64,000 bases of DNA. Origin: Fibrella forsythiae (GTDB taxonomy: Bacteria; Bacteroidota; Bacteroidia; Cytophagales; Spirosomataceae). Shown one piece after another: positions 16,950-25,176 of the stretch. The stretch spans positions 62,001 to 126,000 of the forward strand of contig NZ_JAFMYW010000010.1 of the NCBI RefSeq assembly GCF_017353175.1, in the 5' to 3' direction. Each line of letters starts with the position of its first letter. Position 1 is the stretch's first letter. The position numbers and the translations under genes were made by a program. The notes beneath the pieces were generated by a model that worked only from the letters and a program-made list of their open reading frames with translations, ran no database searches and had not been told where the DNA came from.

Positions 16950-18461
16950 CTATTTTCTGTAATCCAGCGCGGGTTTGCGATCGCCGAGCAGGGCTTCGTA
17001 TTTGAAATCAGCCCCGCGTTTTTGAATCCATTCGGCGCGGGCTTTTTCGATAAGCGTGGGGGTGGTGTAGAGGTCGAGCGCAGTAAGGGCCAGCGTTTTG
17101 GCGGCGACCAGCATGCCTTTCTGCCCGATGCTCATGCCACTGGCTGCCGTCGACTGCCAGCTGTGAGCCGATGAACCCGGTACCCAGGTGGCCGTTTGCA
17201 GGCCCACGGTTGGTACCGTCCAGCTTACATCGCCCACATCGGTAGAGCCGCCGCTGGTGGCGCTTTCCGAGGCGTCGCGGAAATCTTTGATCAGGGCGGC
17301 GTTGGTGACGGGTACGCGCTGATCGTCAGGGAAGGTACTCCTGATCTTTTCAGCGAAGGCCGTTTCTTCGGGTGTGTAGGTGATGCCGCCAACGGTTTTC
17401 AAGTTGTTGTGCATCACCTCGGCCAGCGTCACGTTGGGTAGCAGGTTGAATACGCCACCCAGCACTTCCCATTCCACTTTGGTGCCTGTTCCCTTGGCGG
17501 CCCCTTCGGCGGCATTCTCGATCCGCTTCCAGACACTTTGCAGAATGTCGCGGTCTTTGTGGCGGGCATAATAATACACTTCGGCAAAGGCGGGTACCAC
17601 GTTGGGGGCTTCGCCGCCTTTCGTGATCACGTAATGAATGCGGGTATCCTGCGGTACATGTTCGCGCATCATGTTCACCATGTAGTCCATCGCCTCAACG
17701 CCATCGAGACCCGACCGGCCGCGTTCGGGCGAGGCGGCGGCGTGGGCAGCAATACCCCGGAACCGGAATTTGGCGTTCTTATTAGCCAGCGACGTACCAG
17801 CGTCGGCGGCGTTCTGTGAACCGGGATGCCAGTGTAACACCACGTCGACGCCATTGAACAGCCCTTCGCGCACCATATACACCTTGCCCGCGCCCCCTTC
17901 TTCAGCCGGGCAACCGTAGATTTTAATCGTACCCGCGTGACCCGCTTTCAGCCAGTTCTTCACTTCGATGGCCGCCGCCATCGACGCTGTACCGAACAGA
18001 TTATGGCCGCAGCCGTGCCCACCTTTCTGACCCGGAATGGGTGTGAAATCGGGTTTAGCTTCCGTGGCCAGACCGGGTAAGGCATCGTATTCGCCCAGGA
18101 TACCGATCACAGGTTTACCCGTTCCGTAGGTAGCCACGAAGGCTGTGGGAATGCCCGCTACGCCCGCCTGCACGTCGAACCCCTCTTTCTTTAGCTGTTC
18201 CTGAAGCAGCAGTGAGCTTTTTTCTTCCTGGTAGCCCAGTTCGGCAAAGTCCCAGATCTGTTTCGAGATGCCCGCAAATTCCGGCATCCGCTTGTCGAGG
18301 TCGGCGATGATCGCCAGTTTGTCTTTGTCGGGCCGCGTTCGGTCGGCGGGCGCGGCCGCCCGATTCGGCGAGCTTACGGTTTTCTTCGATTGAGCGGCCA
18401 GTGGTTGAGCCAATGCCAGCGCTGGAAGCAGCAGCGCCTTAGCAAGGAATTGTGTACGCAT
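16950..18461 (-). CDS. AbgB-like M20 family amidohydrolase
   Basis: A 503-residue exported metallo-amidohydrolase with a signal peptide (MRTQFLAKALLLPALALA). Metal-site motifs of the M20D group are visible: GEYDALPG, GQKGGHGCGHN, CPAEEGGAGK and HWHPGS. It most resembles aminobenzoyl-glutamate utilisation protein B, which releases glutamate from p-aminobenzoyl-glutamate and similar amides. E. coli AbgB is cytoplasmic and pairs with AbgA, while this one is secreted and unpaired, so the substrate may be a different N-acyl amino acid. The 260 bases upstream hold nothing I recognise. Confidence 0.88.
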   Translation of the reverse strand: MRTQFLAKALLLPALALAQPLAAQSKKTVSSPNRAAAPADRTRPDKDKLAIIADLDKRMPEFAGISKQIWDFAELGYQEEKSSLLLQEQLKKEGFDVQAGVAGIPTAFVATYGTGKPVIGILGEYDALPGLATEAKPDFTPIPGQKGGHGCGHNLFGTASMAAAIEVKNWLKAGHAGTIKIYGCPAEEGGAGKVYMVREGLFNGVDVVLHWHPGSQNAADAGTSLANKNAKFRFRGIAAHAAASPERGRSGLDGVEAMDYMVNMMREHVPQDTRIHYVITKGGEAPNVVPAFAEVYYYARHKDRDILQSVWKRIENAAEGAAKGTGTKVEWEVLGGVFNLLPNVTLAEVMHNNLKTVGGITYTPEETAFAEKIRSTFPDDQRVPVTNAALIKDFRDASESATSGGSTDVGDVSWTVPTVGLQTATWVPGSSAHSWQSTAASGMSIGQKGMLVAAKTLALTALDLYTTPTLIEKARAEWIQKRGADFKYEALLGDRKPALDYRK

Positions 18462-18721
18462 ACAGGTTGTGATGAGTTGGGTACGTGATTAGCGGGGCTA
18501 CGCCAGAGCAGTCCCGATAATCCCTAAAAATACCAAATTACCGTATAGTCTGGGTAGCTCTACCGAAAAGTCGTCAATCCTGCCACGGTGGTTGAGCTAG
18601 ATGACTACGGGAAGGTCACGCGTGGTTATTAATCTATAGTCAAACTGGCTTAATGCTGGTTGCTTTCAAACACTTGCCTATAGGTACGTAGTTAATAGAC
18701 GGTACTCTACTTCAATAAATT

Positions 18722-19150
18722 ATGAATGAAGCTCCTATTCTATTAATCGATTCAGACGAAGACGATCAGGCCATGTTTATCAAAGCGCTGGCCGAGCTGA
18801 AATCGCCACACCCACCGTTGTTCTTTGATGAAGGTGAAGCCGCTTTAGAGTACATCACCTCGAGCGAGACCGTGCCATTCCTGATTTTATCAGATGTATC
18901 GCTGCTCAAAATGAGCGGTTTAGAAATGCGTCGGGAGATCGAGAAGAGTCCGGCGCTACGCAAAAAATCAATTCCCTTTATTTTCATAACGCACCCCGTC
19001 GACGAGCGGACGGTGGAACATGCCTATGAGTTCACTATTCAGGGACTATTTGAGAAGAAAGCTACCTATGCCGAATGGGTTAGTCAGTTGGGGGCAATTT
19101 TGTCTTACTGGTCAGCCTGTTATCATCCCAAGCAGTTTCAGAAGACCTAG
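18722..19150 (+). CDS. Single-domain response regulator (divergent)
   Basis: A 142-residue receiver domain with no output domain. The acidic pocket (DSDEDD at 10-15) and phospho-acceptor D58 (FLILSDVSLLKMSG) are present; the switch threonine sits in FIFITHP and the lysine in FEKKATY. The MPxMxG motif is altered to SLLKMSG and the C-terminal helix ends in an unusual WSACYHPKQF tail. It forms a tandem pair with the next receiver, 90 bases away. Likely a phosphorelay or kinase-adaptor protein; the cognate kinase is not nearby. Confidence 0.85.
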   Translation: MNEAPILLIDSDEDDQAMFIKALAELKSPHPPLFFDEGEAALEYITSSETVPFLILSDVSLLKMSGLEMRREIEKSPALRKKSIPFIFITHPVDERTVEHAYEFTIQGLFEKKATYAEWVSQLGAILSYWSACYHPKQFQKT

Positions 19151-19240
19151 GTTGCTGAAGAAATGTAGCTTTTAACTTAAACATAACAACATATAAAGAA
19201 CCCAGTCATGAGCTAGTCTGTTGTATAGACACGTATCCGT

Positions 19241-19639
19241 ATGACCGACACAAAAGCGCAGCACATCTATTTAGTAGATGACGATGAAGACGATCAATTT
19301 CTGGTCCAGCATCTTATCAAAGAGCATAGTCCAGAAGCTGTTGTCGATATTTTAGAAGACGGTGAAGCGCTTATCCAGGCGCTTGACCAGACCGATAAGT
19401 TGCCCAATCTGGTACTCCTCGATCTGAATATGCCCCGCATGAACGGGATGGAAGCCCTGGAACGCATTCGGGCTAACGAGGCCTATAACGATCTGCCCAT
19501 TATTATCCTGACAACGTCAGACAGCGAACAAGACCGCAAGAAGGCCCTGCAATTGCAAGCCAGCGACTATCTGGTTAAGCCCGGCTCGGGATATCAAATG
19601 AACCAATTGGTATCTGCCATTAAACAAAACTGGTTGTAA
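19241..19639 (+). CDS. Single-domain response regulator
   Basis: A 132-residue stand-alone receiver of the Rcp1-like type common in Bacteroidetes. Acidic pocket DDDEDD at 13-18, phospho-acceptor D61 in LVLLDLNMPRMNGME, switch residue in IILTTSDSEQD, and conserved lysine in DYLVKPGSG. It is a canonical receiver, unlike its upstream neighbour. Such proteins usually partner with phytochrome-like or hybrid kinases encoded elsewhere. Confidence 0.9.
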   Translation: MTDTKAQHIYLVDDDEDDQFLVQHLIKEHSPEAVVDILEDGEALIQALDQTDKLPNLVLLDLNMPRMNGMEALERIRANEAYNDLPIIILTTSDSEQDRKKALQLQASDYLVKPGSGYQMNQLVSAIKQNWL

Positions 19640-19873
19640 CACTAAACCATCAGCCCGACAAAACCACCACAATCATTGCACCGGATCCACAAGACCGGGC
19701 GACGAACTGTTTGTGCGTTGCGCCAAAGGGTGGGGCAAAAGCCTGTATGTCGCTAGTGACATTGAGTGACATTGGCGGCCGCACCGTTAGTGATGGGTTG
19801 ATAGCACGAACATGGTCGCAGAATAGGGCACGTACCTGGAATAGGCTATTTTGTGGCGAAATACGCTCACGTT

Positions 19874-20842
19874 ATGCCTAGCCCAATTAATCAGGAACGC
19901 CTTGCCTACTACGTCCGGAAATTCACGAAGCTGAAACGGGGCGGCACCCAGTACGGACCAGCGCCCCACAAACCGGTTTTCCTGCTAACGTTGATCGACC
20001 TGATTGACCGGCAGTTCATCACCGAAAACCGGATCGGTGTTTCGCCGGAACTGGTGGCCACATTCAAAGAGAATTTTGCGCTGCTGGTGAAGACGGCCAA
20101 TCACGACGATTTTACGCAGCCGTTCTTTTACCTGAAAAGCGAAGGGTTCTGGTTTTTGCAACCGAATCCCGGTTTCCTGCTTGACACCTATATCCGCACC
20201 GTACAAACGCTGAGCGACCGGCTGGCCTACGCCTATCTCGCCGATGACCTGTATACGCTACTGCTGGATACACAGGCGCGAGCGTACTTGAAAACGCTGC
20301 TGCTCGATACGTACTTTCCCGTCACGAAAGCAACGTACCTGAGCGTGAAAACCGTCGGACGAAGCTATGTGCAGGACATGGCAACGTACCTGCTGAATGA
20401 GAAGGCCGTGCCCTACCAAACCACCCTTTCGCTCACCACCGACGATGACGAAACGCGTTTCATTCGCGGTGGCCTGTTCAAAAAGCTGGTGCCGAAAGTA
20501 TATGATTTCACCTGCGCCATTTCGGGCCTGAAAGTGATAGCAACGGATGGAGCTACGCTGGTTGAAGCCTGCCACATCATCCCGATCAGCGTCTCCGGCA
20601 ATGACCATGTGACCAACGGCATCGCCCTCTGCCCAACCCTACACACCGCCTTCGACCGGGGCATGATCGGCATAGACGATCGCCTCCGCGTCCTCGTCTC
20701 CCCCTCCATCGCCGAAAACCCCACCAGTCCCTACAACCTCCGCCAGTTCCAAAACCAACCCCTCCGCCTCCCCTTCGGCGAGATGCACTACCCCAACCGC
20801 GAAGCCTTCGCATGGCATCTACAGGAGCGGTTTAGGGGATAG
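19874..20842 (+). CDS. HNH endonuclease, restriction-like
   Basis: A 322-residue protein with an N-terminal helical region (about 1-190) and a C-terminal HNH nuclease domain. Key residues are C214, H234 (EACHIIP), H245 and N248 (NDHVTNGIALC), C253, H257 and D261 (HTAFDRGMIGID). This is the HNH_2-type domain of stand-alone predicted restriction endonucleases, often called modification-dependent. The ATG at 19874 is preferred to the GTG at 19853. The last 250 bases are notably C-rich on the coding strand. No methyltransferase is adjacent. With the HEPN/Toprim gene after it, a defence role is plausible but inferred. Confidence 0.85.
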   Translation: MPSPINQERLAYYVRKFTKLKRGGTQYGPAPHKPVFLLTLIDLIDRQFITENRIGVSPELVATFKENFALLVKTANHDDFTQPFFYLKSEGFWFLQPNPGFLLDTYIRTVQTLSDRLAYAYLADDLYTLLLDTQARAYLKTLLLDTYFPVTKATYLSVKTVGRSYVQDMATYLLNEKAVPYQTTLSLTTDDDETRFIRGGLFKKLVPKVYDFTCAISGLKVIATDGATLVEACHIIPISVSGNDHVTNGIALCPTLHTAFDRGMIGIDDRLRVLVSPSIAENPTSPYNLRQFQNQPLRLPFGEMHYPNREAFAWHLQERFRG

Positions 20843-20845
20843 GGT

Positions 20846-20889
20846 AGTCTTGTCACAATATATACCAACGTTTATATTGTGACAAGACT
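20846..20889. terminator. 17-bp hairpin after the HNH gene
   Basis: Arms 20846-20862 and 20873-20889 are exactly complementary with a 10-base loop. It starts four bases after the HNH stop and marks the boundary where base composition drops to AT-rich. There is no T-tract. Confidence 0.7.
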
Positions 20890-20962
20890 GTCCGTATACA
20901 ATTAGTACTGTTTGGCTTAAAATTACTTACTTACCGATTTTACGACTTAAGCTAGAGAAAAT

Positions 20963-22267
20963 ATGGGATACTACTGCGAATTGATGATGGGCGATTATCC
21001 TATATCATCAGATAGGAACGAAGTTAATCCTTATATCGCAGCGTTATTTGATGTAGATGATTTATACATTTATAGAAGAAAAAAAGGTGATAGAAATAAA
21101 ATTGTTTGGGGCGATATTGAGGACAAAGAAGAAAATGAAATGTGTGCTGTTTTCAGAGCAAGCGCAGATATTATAAAAGATCGTTTGATAGTTTTAGGAT
21201 TTAGTTATCAGCGCGGCGAAGATGATTTTTATTCATCAATTGCTGACAGAATAAGTATGCTAAAGCAAGTTTTCTCTGGTGAGAATAATAAACGCGCAAG
21301 AAGTGAAATAAGCTTCTTAAAAAAAGCCTCCTACCACACTTTTTTTGAAGCTTTGATATACATATTTGAAAATAAAATTCAAAAAAAGGATTTGGATAAT
21401 TATAAAAAGAACAAAAATTACAAAACTTTATTGTATCTTTTCAGAAATACAAATCCATTTGAAGATTTTCCTAATTCAGATGCAAGAAACGTAATAAGGG
21501 GGTTAGTAGAAATATCACCTAAAAATATGTTGTTAGAATATGATATAACTGAACATCTATATTCTCAATTGTATGATGATAAATTTCCTAAAACCAAGGA
21601 AATTTATAGAGATTTAATTTTAGAAGATGAATTGCCATTTGAAGACAGAATAAATGAAAAAATAATTATTCTTACAGAAGGTTCGTCTGACGCCAATATT
21701 TTAAAAAGATCATTACGCCTATTATATCCACACTTATCAAAATATTATTCGTTCATGGATTTTGACAATGCCGCTGTACAAGGCGGTAGTGGCTCTTTAG
21801 CAAATAACACTAAGTCATTTATAGGCGCAGGCATAAACAACAGAATTATTAGCTTGTTTGACAACGATACTGCTGGATATGCTGCAACTAAGCAATTATC
21901 AAAATTGACGATCCCAGAGAATTTCAGAATTCTTCATTTACCTGATATAGAATTAGCTTCAAACTATCTAACACTTGGGCCAACCGGATTAACCCATGCA
22001 GATATAAATAAATGTGCATGTAGTATCGAGTTATATTTTGGCAAAGATGTTTTAATGAATAATAATGATTTTTATCCAATACAATGGACTGGCTTTGAGA
22101 AGGGTGTAGGTAAATATCAAGGTGAAATTATAGAAAAAGCTGCTGTTCAACAACGTTTTAATAAAAAACTGGGTAAATGTGAATCTGACAAAAAGCTTAT
22201 TCTATCTCATGATTGGGAAGACATGAAAAAAATATTACAAATGATATTTAGTGCATTTAATGAATGA
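20963..22267 (+). CDS. HEPN/Toprim-family protein, candidate defence gene
   Basis: A 434-residue protein. The opening MGYYCELMMGDYPI resembles the N-terminal domain of the HEPN/Toprim-associated family, whose members begin with a similar Gly-Tyr-Ile/Val-Ser pattern. A Toprim nuclease or primase fold follows: the glutamate motif IIILTEGSSD (E239, D243) and the acidic pair in SLFDNDTAG (D300, D302), with FMDFDNA between. The middle region (about 60-220) is helical and Lys/Asn-rich, as expected for a HEPN-like domain. The gene is far more AT-rich than everything around it, which points to recent horizontal transfer. The family is predicted to act in antiviral conflict, cutting RNA or DNA; that role is inferred here. 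Confidence 0.75.
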   Translation: MGYYCELMMGDYPISSDRNEVNPYIAALFDVDDLYIYRRKKGDRNKIVWGDIEDKEENEMCAVFRASADIIKDRLIVLGFSYQRGEDDFYSSIADRISMLKQVFSGENNKRARSEISFLKKASYHTFFEALIYIFENKIQKKDLDNYKKNKNYKTLLYLFRNTNPFEDFPNSDARNVIRGLVEISPKNMLLEYDITEHLYSQLYDDKFPKTKEIYRDLILEDELPFEDRINEKIIILTEGSSDANILKRSLRLLYPHLSKYYSFMDFDNAAVQGGSGSLANNTKSFIGAGINNRIISLFDNDTAGYAATKQLSKLTIPENFRILHLPDIELASNYLTLGPTGLTHADINKCACSIELYFGKDVLMNNNDFYPIQWTGFEKGVGKYQGEIIEKAAVQQRFNKKLGKCESDKKLILSHDWEDMKKILQMIFSAFNE

Positions 22268-22318
22268 GTTTTCGACTCTTTAATCACATTTTCCATTATC
22301 AAAATTGATAAAATTGTC

Positions 22319-22648
22319 CTATAAAGAATTAGATAAATTCATTACTGGCTTCCAAAATACTGTTACAGTGCTGGTATCAACTTTTTGCCGCGCTTGTGCA
22401 AGGTCGTAGTTCTCCTGCACCGTCAGCCAAAATTCAGGGGACGTATTGGCAAAAGCAGTGCCTAAGCGAATAGACATTTCAGGCGAAATGCTCTGTTTAC
22501 CGTTCATGATGGCAGACAACGTTTTGTGCGTTGTGCCGATACCGGCGGCAACATCCGCAGCGGTCAGTTTTTTGCCGGTTTACTCAACGATGTCTTCAAG
22601 GGTTTCGGGGATCAACTCGCCGGGGTGCGCTGGGTCAACTGAAGTCAT
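22319..22648 (-). pseudogene. higA: HigA-type antitoxin broken by a nonsense codon
   Basis: From the ATG at 22648 the frame reads MTSVDPAHPGELIPETLEDI, the exact N-terminal style of HigA/VapI antitoxins. It then meets TAA at codon 23 (22582-22580) and continues in the same frame with the helix-turn-helix (LTAADVAAGIGTTHKTLSAI) and the C-terminus, ending at 22319. A single substitution would restore an intact protein of about 109 residues. The restart at the ATG of MNGKQS would lack the first HTH helix. No HigB toxin is found upstream, so the antitoxin may already have been orphaned. Confidence 0.85.
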
Positions 22649-22682
22649 GATCTGTTTTGTTCGATCAATACTAGGGTAAATA

Positions 22683-22720
22683 ATTTACATTAAATGGCAT
22701 TGTGAATACAAAATGTAAAT
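22683..22720. promoter_or_regulatory. Palindrome upstream of the higA remnant
   Basis: ATTTACATT at 22683-22691 is inverted as AATGTAAAT at 22712-22720 with a 20-base spacer, in an AT-rich gap just upstream of the HigA start. Antitoxins of this class bind such palindromes to autoregulate. The function is inferred from position and symmetry only. Confidence 0.35.
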
Positions 22721-22860
22721 TTTGTGTAAACGGTCATAGCTTATCGCATACTTAGTAGATGTAATCACGCCAGCCAGCTTCATTTTCCGATGGGCAGCAT
22801 GTCACGTCAGGCCCTTTGCACAAAGTAGGCATGGTTTTCGTTATATTGCCATTGGTAATC

Positions 22861-23110
22861 ATGGAAGCTACGTTTGTTTTGGATACACAGGATGACCGGC
22901 GAGCGTTTGCTAAACGCCTATCAACGCTATTCGCAGACAAAAAGCATCCGAGTCCGTATTGAAGAGATTCAGAAGCCGGATTCAGGGCAGCAAAATCTGC
23001 TTGAGAAAATGCAGTCCCTGCGTGAACGGATGGCACAAACACCAATCGTTATACACGCTGGCCTTGATATTAATGACATCATTGACGGTGTGAACGATAA
23101 CTCGTTGTAG
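22861..23110 (+). pseudogene. Antitoxin partner of PIN toxin, frameshifted
   Basis: From the ATG at 22861 the frame reads MEATFVLDTQDDRRAFAKRL and stops after 35 codons. The next frame continues with SIRVRIEEIQKP and ends DINDIIDGVNDNSL at 23110. The switch happens at an A5 tract (22939-22943), where one extra A, or two missing, accounts for the break. The rejoined product would be about 82 residues. It lies nine bases before the PIN-domain gene, the usual antitoxin-toxin order. A sequencing error in the homopolymer cannot be ruled out. Confidence 0.75.
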
Positions 23111-23119
23111 TGTTATTGT

Positions 23120-23540
23120 ATGATCTACTTTGATAGTGATGTTCTTGCTCACTACTTCATCGGCTATGCTCCCTTGCCACATGCTCAAGCTAAAGGACAC
23201 GTTGAGAAAGCCCTTTTAAATGGGCTTTCTCAACGTGTCTCAACTGTCTATGCAGGAAGTGGCCTTCACAATGAGCAAGTTCGAAAAGCCTGCTCCGCTC
23301 ATTGAGGAAGCAATGAGCACACTGCGAAGTGTAGCCCCTATCAACTACGATCTGACACATTTCGAGCGGGCAATGAGATTAGCTGCGTTCACTGGATTTA
23401 GTAGTATCAACGATTGTCTACATACGGCTATAGCCGAGTCTCAAAACTGCACGGAGATTATTACATATAATCGAAAGCAGTTCGACATTATTAGATTTAA
23501 GACAAAGCTGAAGGTAACTATTCTGAGGGCTATTGAATAG
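23120..23540 (+). pseudogene. PIN-domain toxin (VapC-like), frameshifted
   Basis: The first part reads MIYFDSDVLAHYFIG with the PIN first aspartate and runs off frame after KALLNG. The second part resumes in another frame as GFLNVSQLSMQEVAFTMSK, followed by the remaining PIN acidic positions in SINDCLHTAIAE and ITYNRKQFDII. Removing one G from the GGG at 23222-23224 joins the two frames exactly. The break lies in the right arm of an 18-bp perfect palindrome. An intact protein would be about 140 residues, an RNase toxin. Here it is probably inactive. Confidence 0.82.
23196..23239. repeat. 18-bp palindrome inside the PIN pseudogene
   Basis: Arms 23196-23213 and 23222-23239 are perfectly complementary with an 8-base loop (TTTTAAAT). 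The frameshifting G lies in the first bases of the right arm and pairs with the CCC of the left arm. Confidence 0.85.
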
Positions 23541-23574
23541 TTGCGTCAAGCATTAACTCGCTTATTCACCCCAC

Positions 23575-23663
23575 CTACGCCCGTAGCTCCTCTACCACGC
23601 GGTTGATGGCGTCGATGGTGGCGGTAAGGTAACGTCGGCTTCGGTGTTGATGCGGCTGAGGCG
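23575..23663 (-). pseudogene. C-terminal remnant, possibly a class V aminotransferase
   Basis: On the minus strand one frame reads RLSRINTEADV and an overlapping shifted frame reads ATIDAINRVVEELRA followed by a stop at 23577-23575. Joined, these look like the tail of a PLP-dependent class V aminotransferase or cysteine desulfurase. Nothing more of the gene is visible upstream. The gap from 23541 to 23949 otherwise holds only the diverged repeat at 23732. Low confidence. Confidence 0.3.
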
Positions 23664-23731
23664 CAGGCAGGAAAATGAGAAAGACTTTTTTCAGGCGATT
23701 TGGCGTGCGTTTGGGCTGTCGCTACGTAACT

Positions 23732-23788
23732 CATAGCCGAATTTAAACAGATTGCCGGGTACGTTGTCTTTTCTGGGAAAACAGACTT
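23732..23788 (+). repeat. Diverged copy of a small-gene upstream region
   Basis: This 57-base stretch matches 25113-25169, the region just before the small gene at 25177, with roughly 85 percent identity by eye. The shared core includes ATTGCCGGGT, CGTTGTCTT and GGGAAAACA. No coding region like that gene follows here, so it seems to be the remains of a third family member. Confidence 0.6.
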
Positions 23789-23949
23789 GCTTTCGCTATG
23801 TCGAGAGGCCATTTGAATAGGTACGTATTCTGGCATGGAAAAAGTTTAGTAATCCCGGTTGTGCTCCTGACGGGCACGTTTGATACGTAACACCTTGCGA
23901 GATGAGACCGGGCACAAAAGAGCGGTTCGTACGGCTCTTTAACTTGCTT

Positions 23950-25011
23950 CTATTTTAAATCCTCGCTACTGCTGCTTGTTCCCAGTTTTTCCTTCACGAG
24001 GGCGTTGAATTTTTGCGGTTCTTCCCAACATAAGAGGTGGGCCGACTCGTCGAACCAGATGAGTTCTTTGTGAGGCGCTTTCACGGATTCATAGTAATCA
24101 GCAACTAAGGCAGACGGGCAGTTATGATCGTAGCGACCCAGGCAGAAATAAACAGGTACGTTGACGGCTGGAACCTGTTTTTTCAAATCAAGTGTTGGCC
24201 AGATCGTCTCCAGCATTGGATAAGAAAGACGCTGTATTTTATTGGTTTTGAACAGGGTGAAAAAGCTGTACTCTTTAGAATGTAAAAAGAGCTGAGAACC
24301 GGGCATCCTGAGGGCCTGGTGCACTACACCGCCATACGTTTGTACCAGGGCCCGCTGCTGTTTCAGGGCGCTTAGTCCCTCTTTATACAAGCCGTTTTCG
24401 GGCGGTCCAATTCGTTGTAGTGTAGCCAGGGCGTTTACATCCTGTTTCTGCTGTGCGCTGTTAAGCGTAAACTTATACGATACTTGTTCGCTTTCAGGCC
24501 CGTGCGAGACGGGCGATACGGCCATAAAAGCCTGATAATCGGCAGGGTGTTTGGCGATGACGTGCATGCCCAATAACCCGCCCCACGAATGGCCTACCAG
24601 TACGATTTTGGATTGATTGAATCGTTGTTTGAGCCATGTTGTCAAGGCATGCGTATCGGCCACAAATTGGTCTAAGGTCATTGTCTCGGGTGCTATACGA
24701 GGCGAATAGGATTTCCCCGATCCGCGCTGATCCCAGTATACGACCGTAAACCGATCTTCCAACGAGCCATTGTAATGCATGTAGAAGGGCATCGACAGGC
24801 TGCCCGGTCCTCCATGTAGCCACAGCAGAACCGGGTTACGTCGATCTCTTCCCCGTATGGTTACGAATTGTTTGATGCCATTAATCGTAACCCGCTGAAT
24901 TTCAGCAACGCTTGTATCCAGCAGCTGTCCATCGGCCGTTTTGAACGGGCGGGTCGTGCTACAGGCTCCACAGAAGATAAGCAGGAGGAGACAGACGGTT
25001 TTCAGACGCAT
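23950..25011 (-). CDS. Exported alpha/beta hydrolase, prolyl iminopeptidase-like
   Basis: A 353-residue hydrolase with an N-terminal export signal (MRLKTVCLLLLIFCGACSTT) that may be a lipoprotein signal, although the lipobox is not canonical. Catalytic features are the HGGPGS oxyanion loop, the nucleophile elbow GHSWGG, Asp in LGRYDHNCP and His in DESAHLLCWEEP. VYWDQRGSGKS is typical of proline iminopeptidase-like enzymes. The ATG at 25011 is chosen because the longer frame to 25050 lacks a signal at its N-terminus. The substrate is probably a peptide or ester in the periplasm. Confidence 0.85.
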   Translation of the reverse strand: MRLKTVCLLLLIFCGACSTTRPFKTADGQLLDTSVAEIQRVTINGIKQFVTIRGRDRRNPVLLWLHGGPGSLSMPFYMHYNGSLEDRFTVVYWDQRGSGKSYSPRIAPETMTLDQFVADTHALTTWLKQRFNQSKIVLVGHSWGGLLGMHVIAKHPADYQAFMAVSPVSHGPESEQVSYKFTLNSAQQKQDVNALATLQRIGPPENGLYKEGLSALKQQRALVQTYGGVVHQALRMPGSQLFLHSKEYSFFTLFKTNKIQRLSYPMLETIWPTLDLKKQVPAVNVPVYFCLGRYDHNCPSALVADYYESVKAPHKELIWFDESAHLLCWEEPQKFNALVKEKLGTSSSSEDLK

Positions 25012-25112
25012 GGTGTTGGCAGAGATCGTGATAAAGTCAGGATGCTGCAATCAGGCTCCACGTTGCGTCAGGCAAACTAGTTTCTTATCGTGCGTTGCTC
25101 AACCTATTCGAT

Positions 25113-25169
25113 CGTAGCCGAATATAAAAGATTGCCGGGTGCGTTGTCTTTGTTGGGAAAACAAACTGT
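25113..25169 (+). promoter_or_regulatory. Conserved upstream region of the small gene at 25177
   Basis: It matches 23732-23788 closely, and a shorter part (GGTACGTTGTGTCTTATG-like) recurs before the paralogue at 26130. TGTCTTTG at 25145-25152 is one base from the TAnnTTTG -7 consensus. Conservation between copies suggests a shared promoter or 5' leader. Confidence 0.45.
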
Positions 25170-25176
25170 CTCAACA

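Noticed and set aside
22752-23045. Minus-strand frame as a possible HigB toxin
   Set aside because: No RelE/HigB-like pattern; it overlaps the antitoxin pseudogene on the plus strand and reads as random Cys/Ser/Asn-rich sequence.
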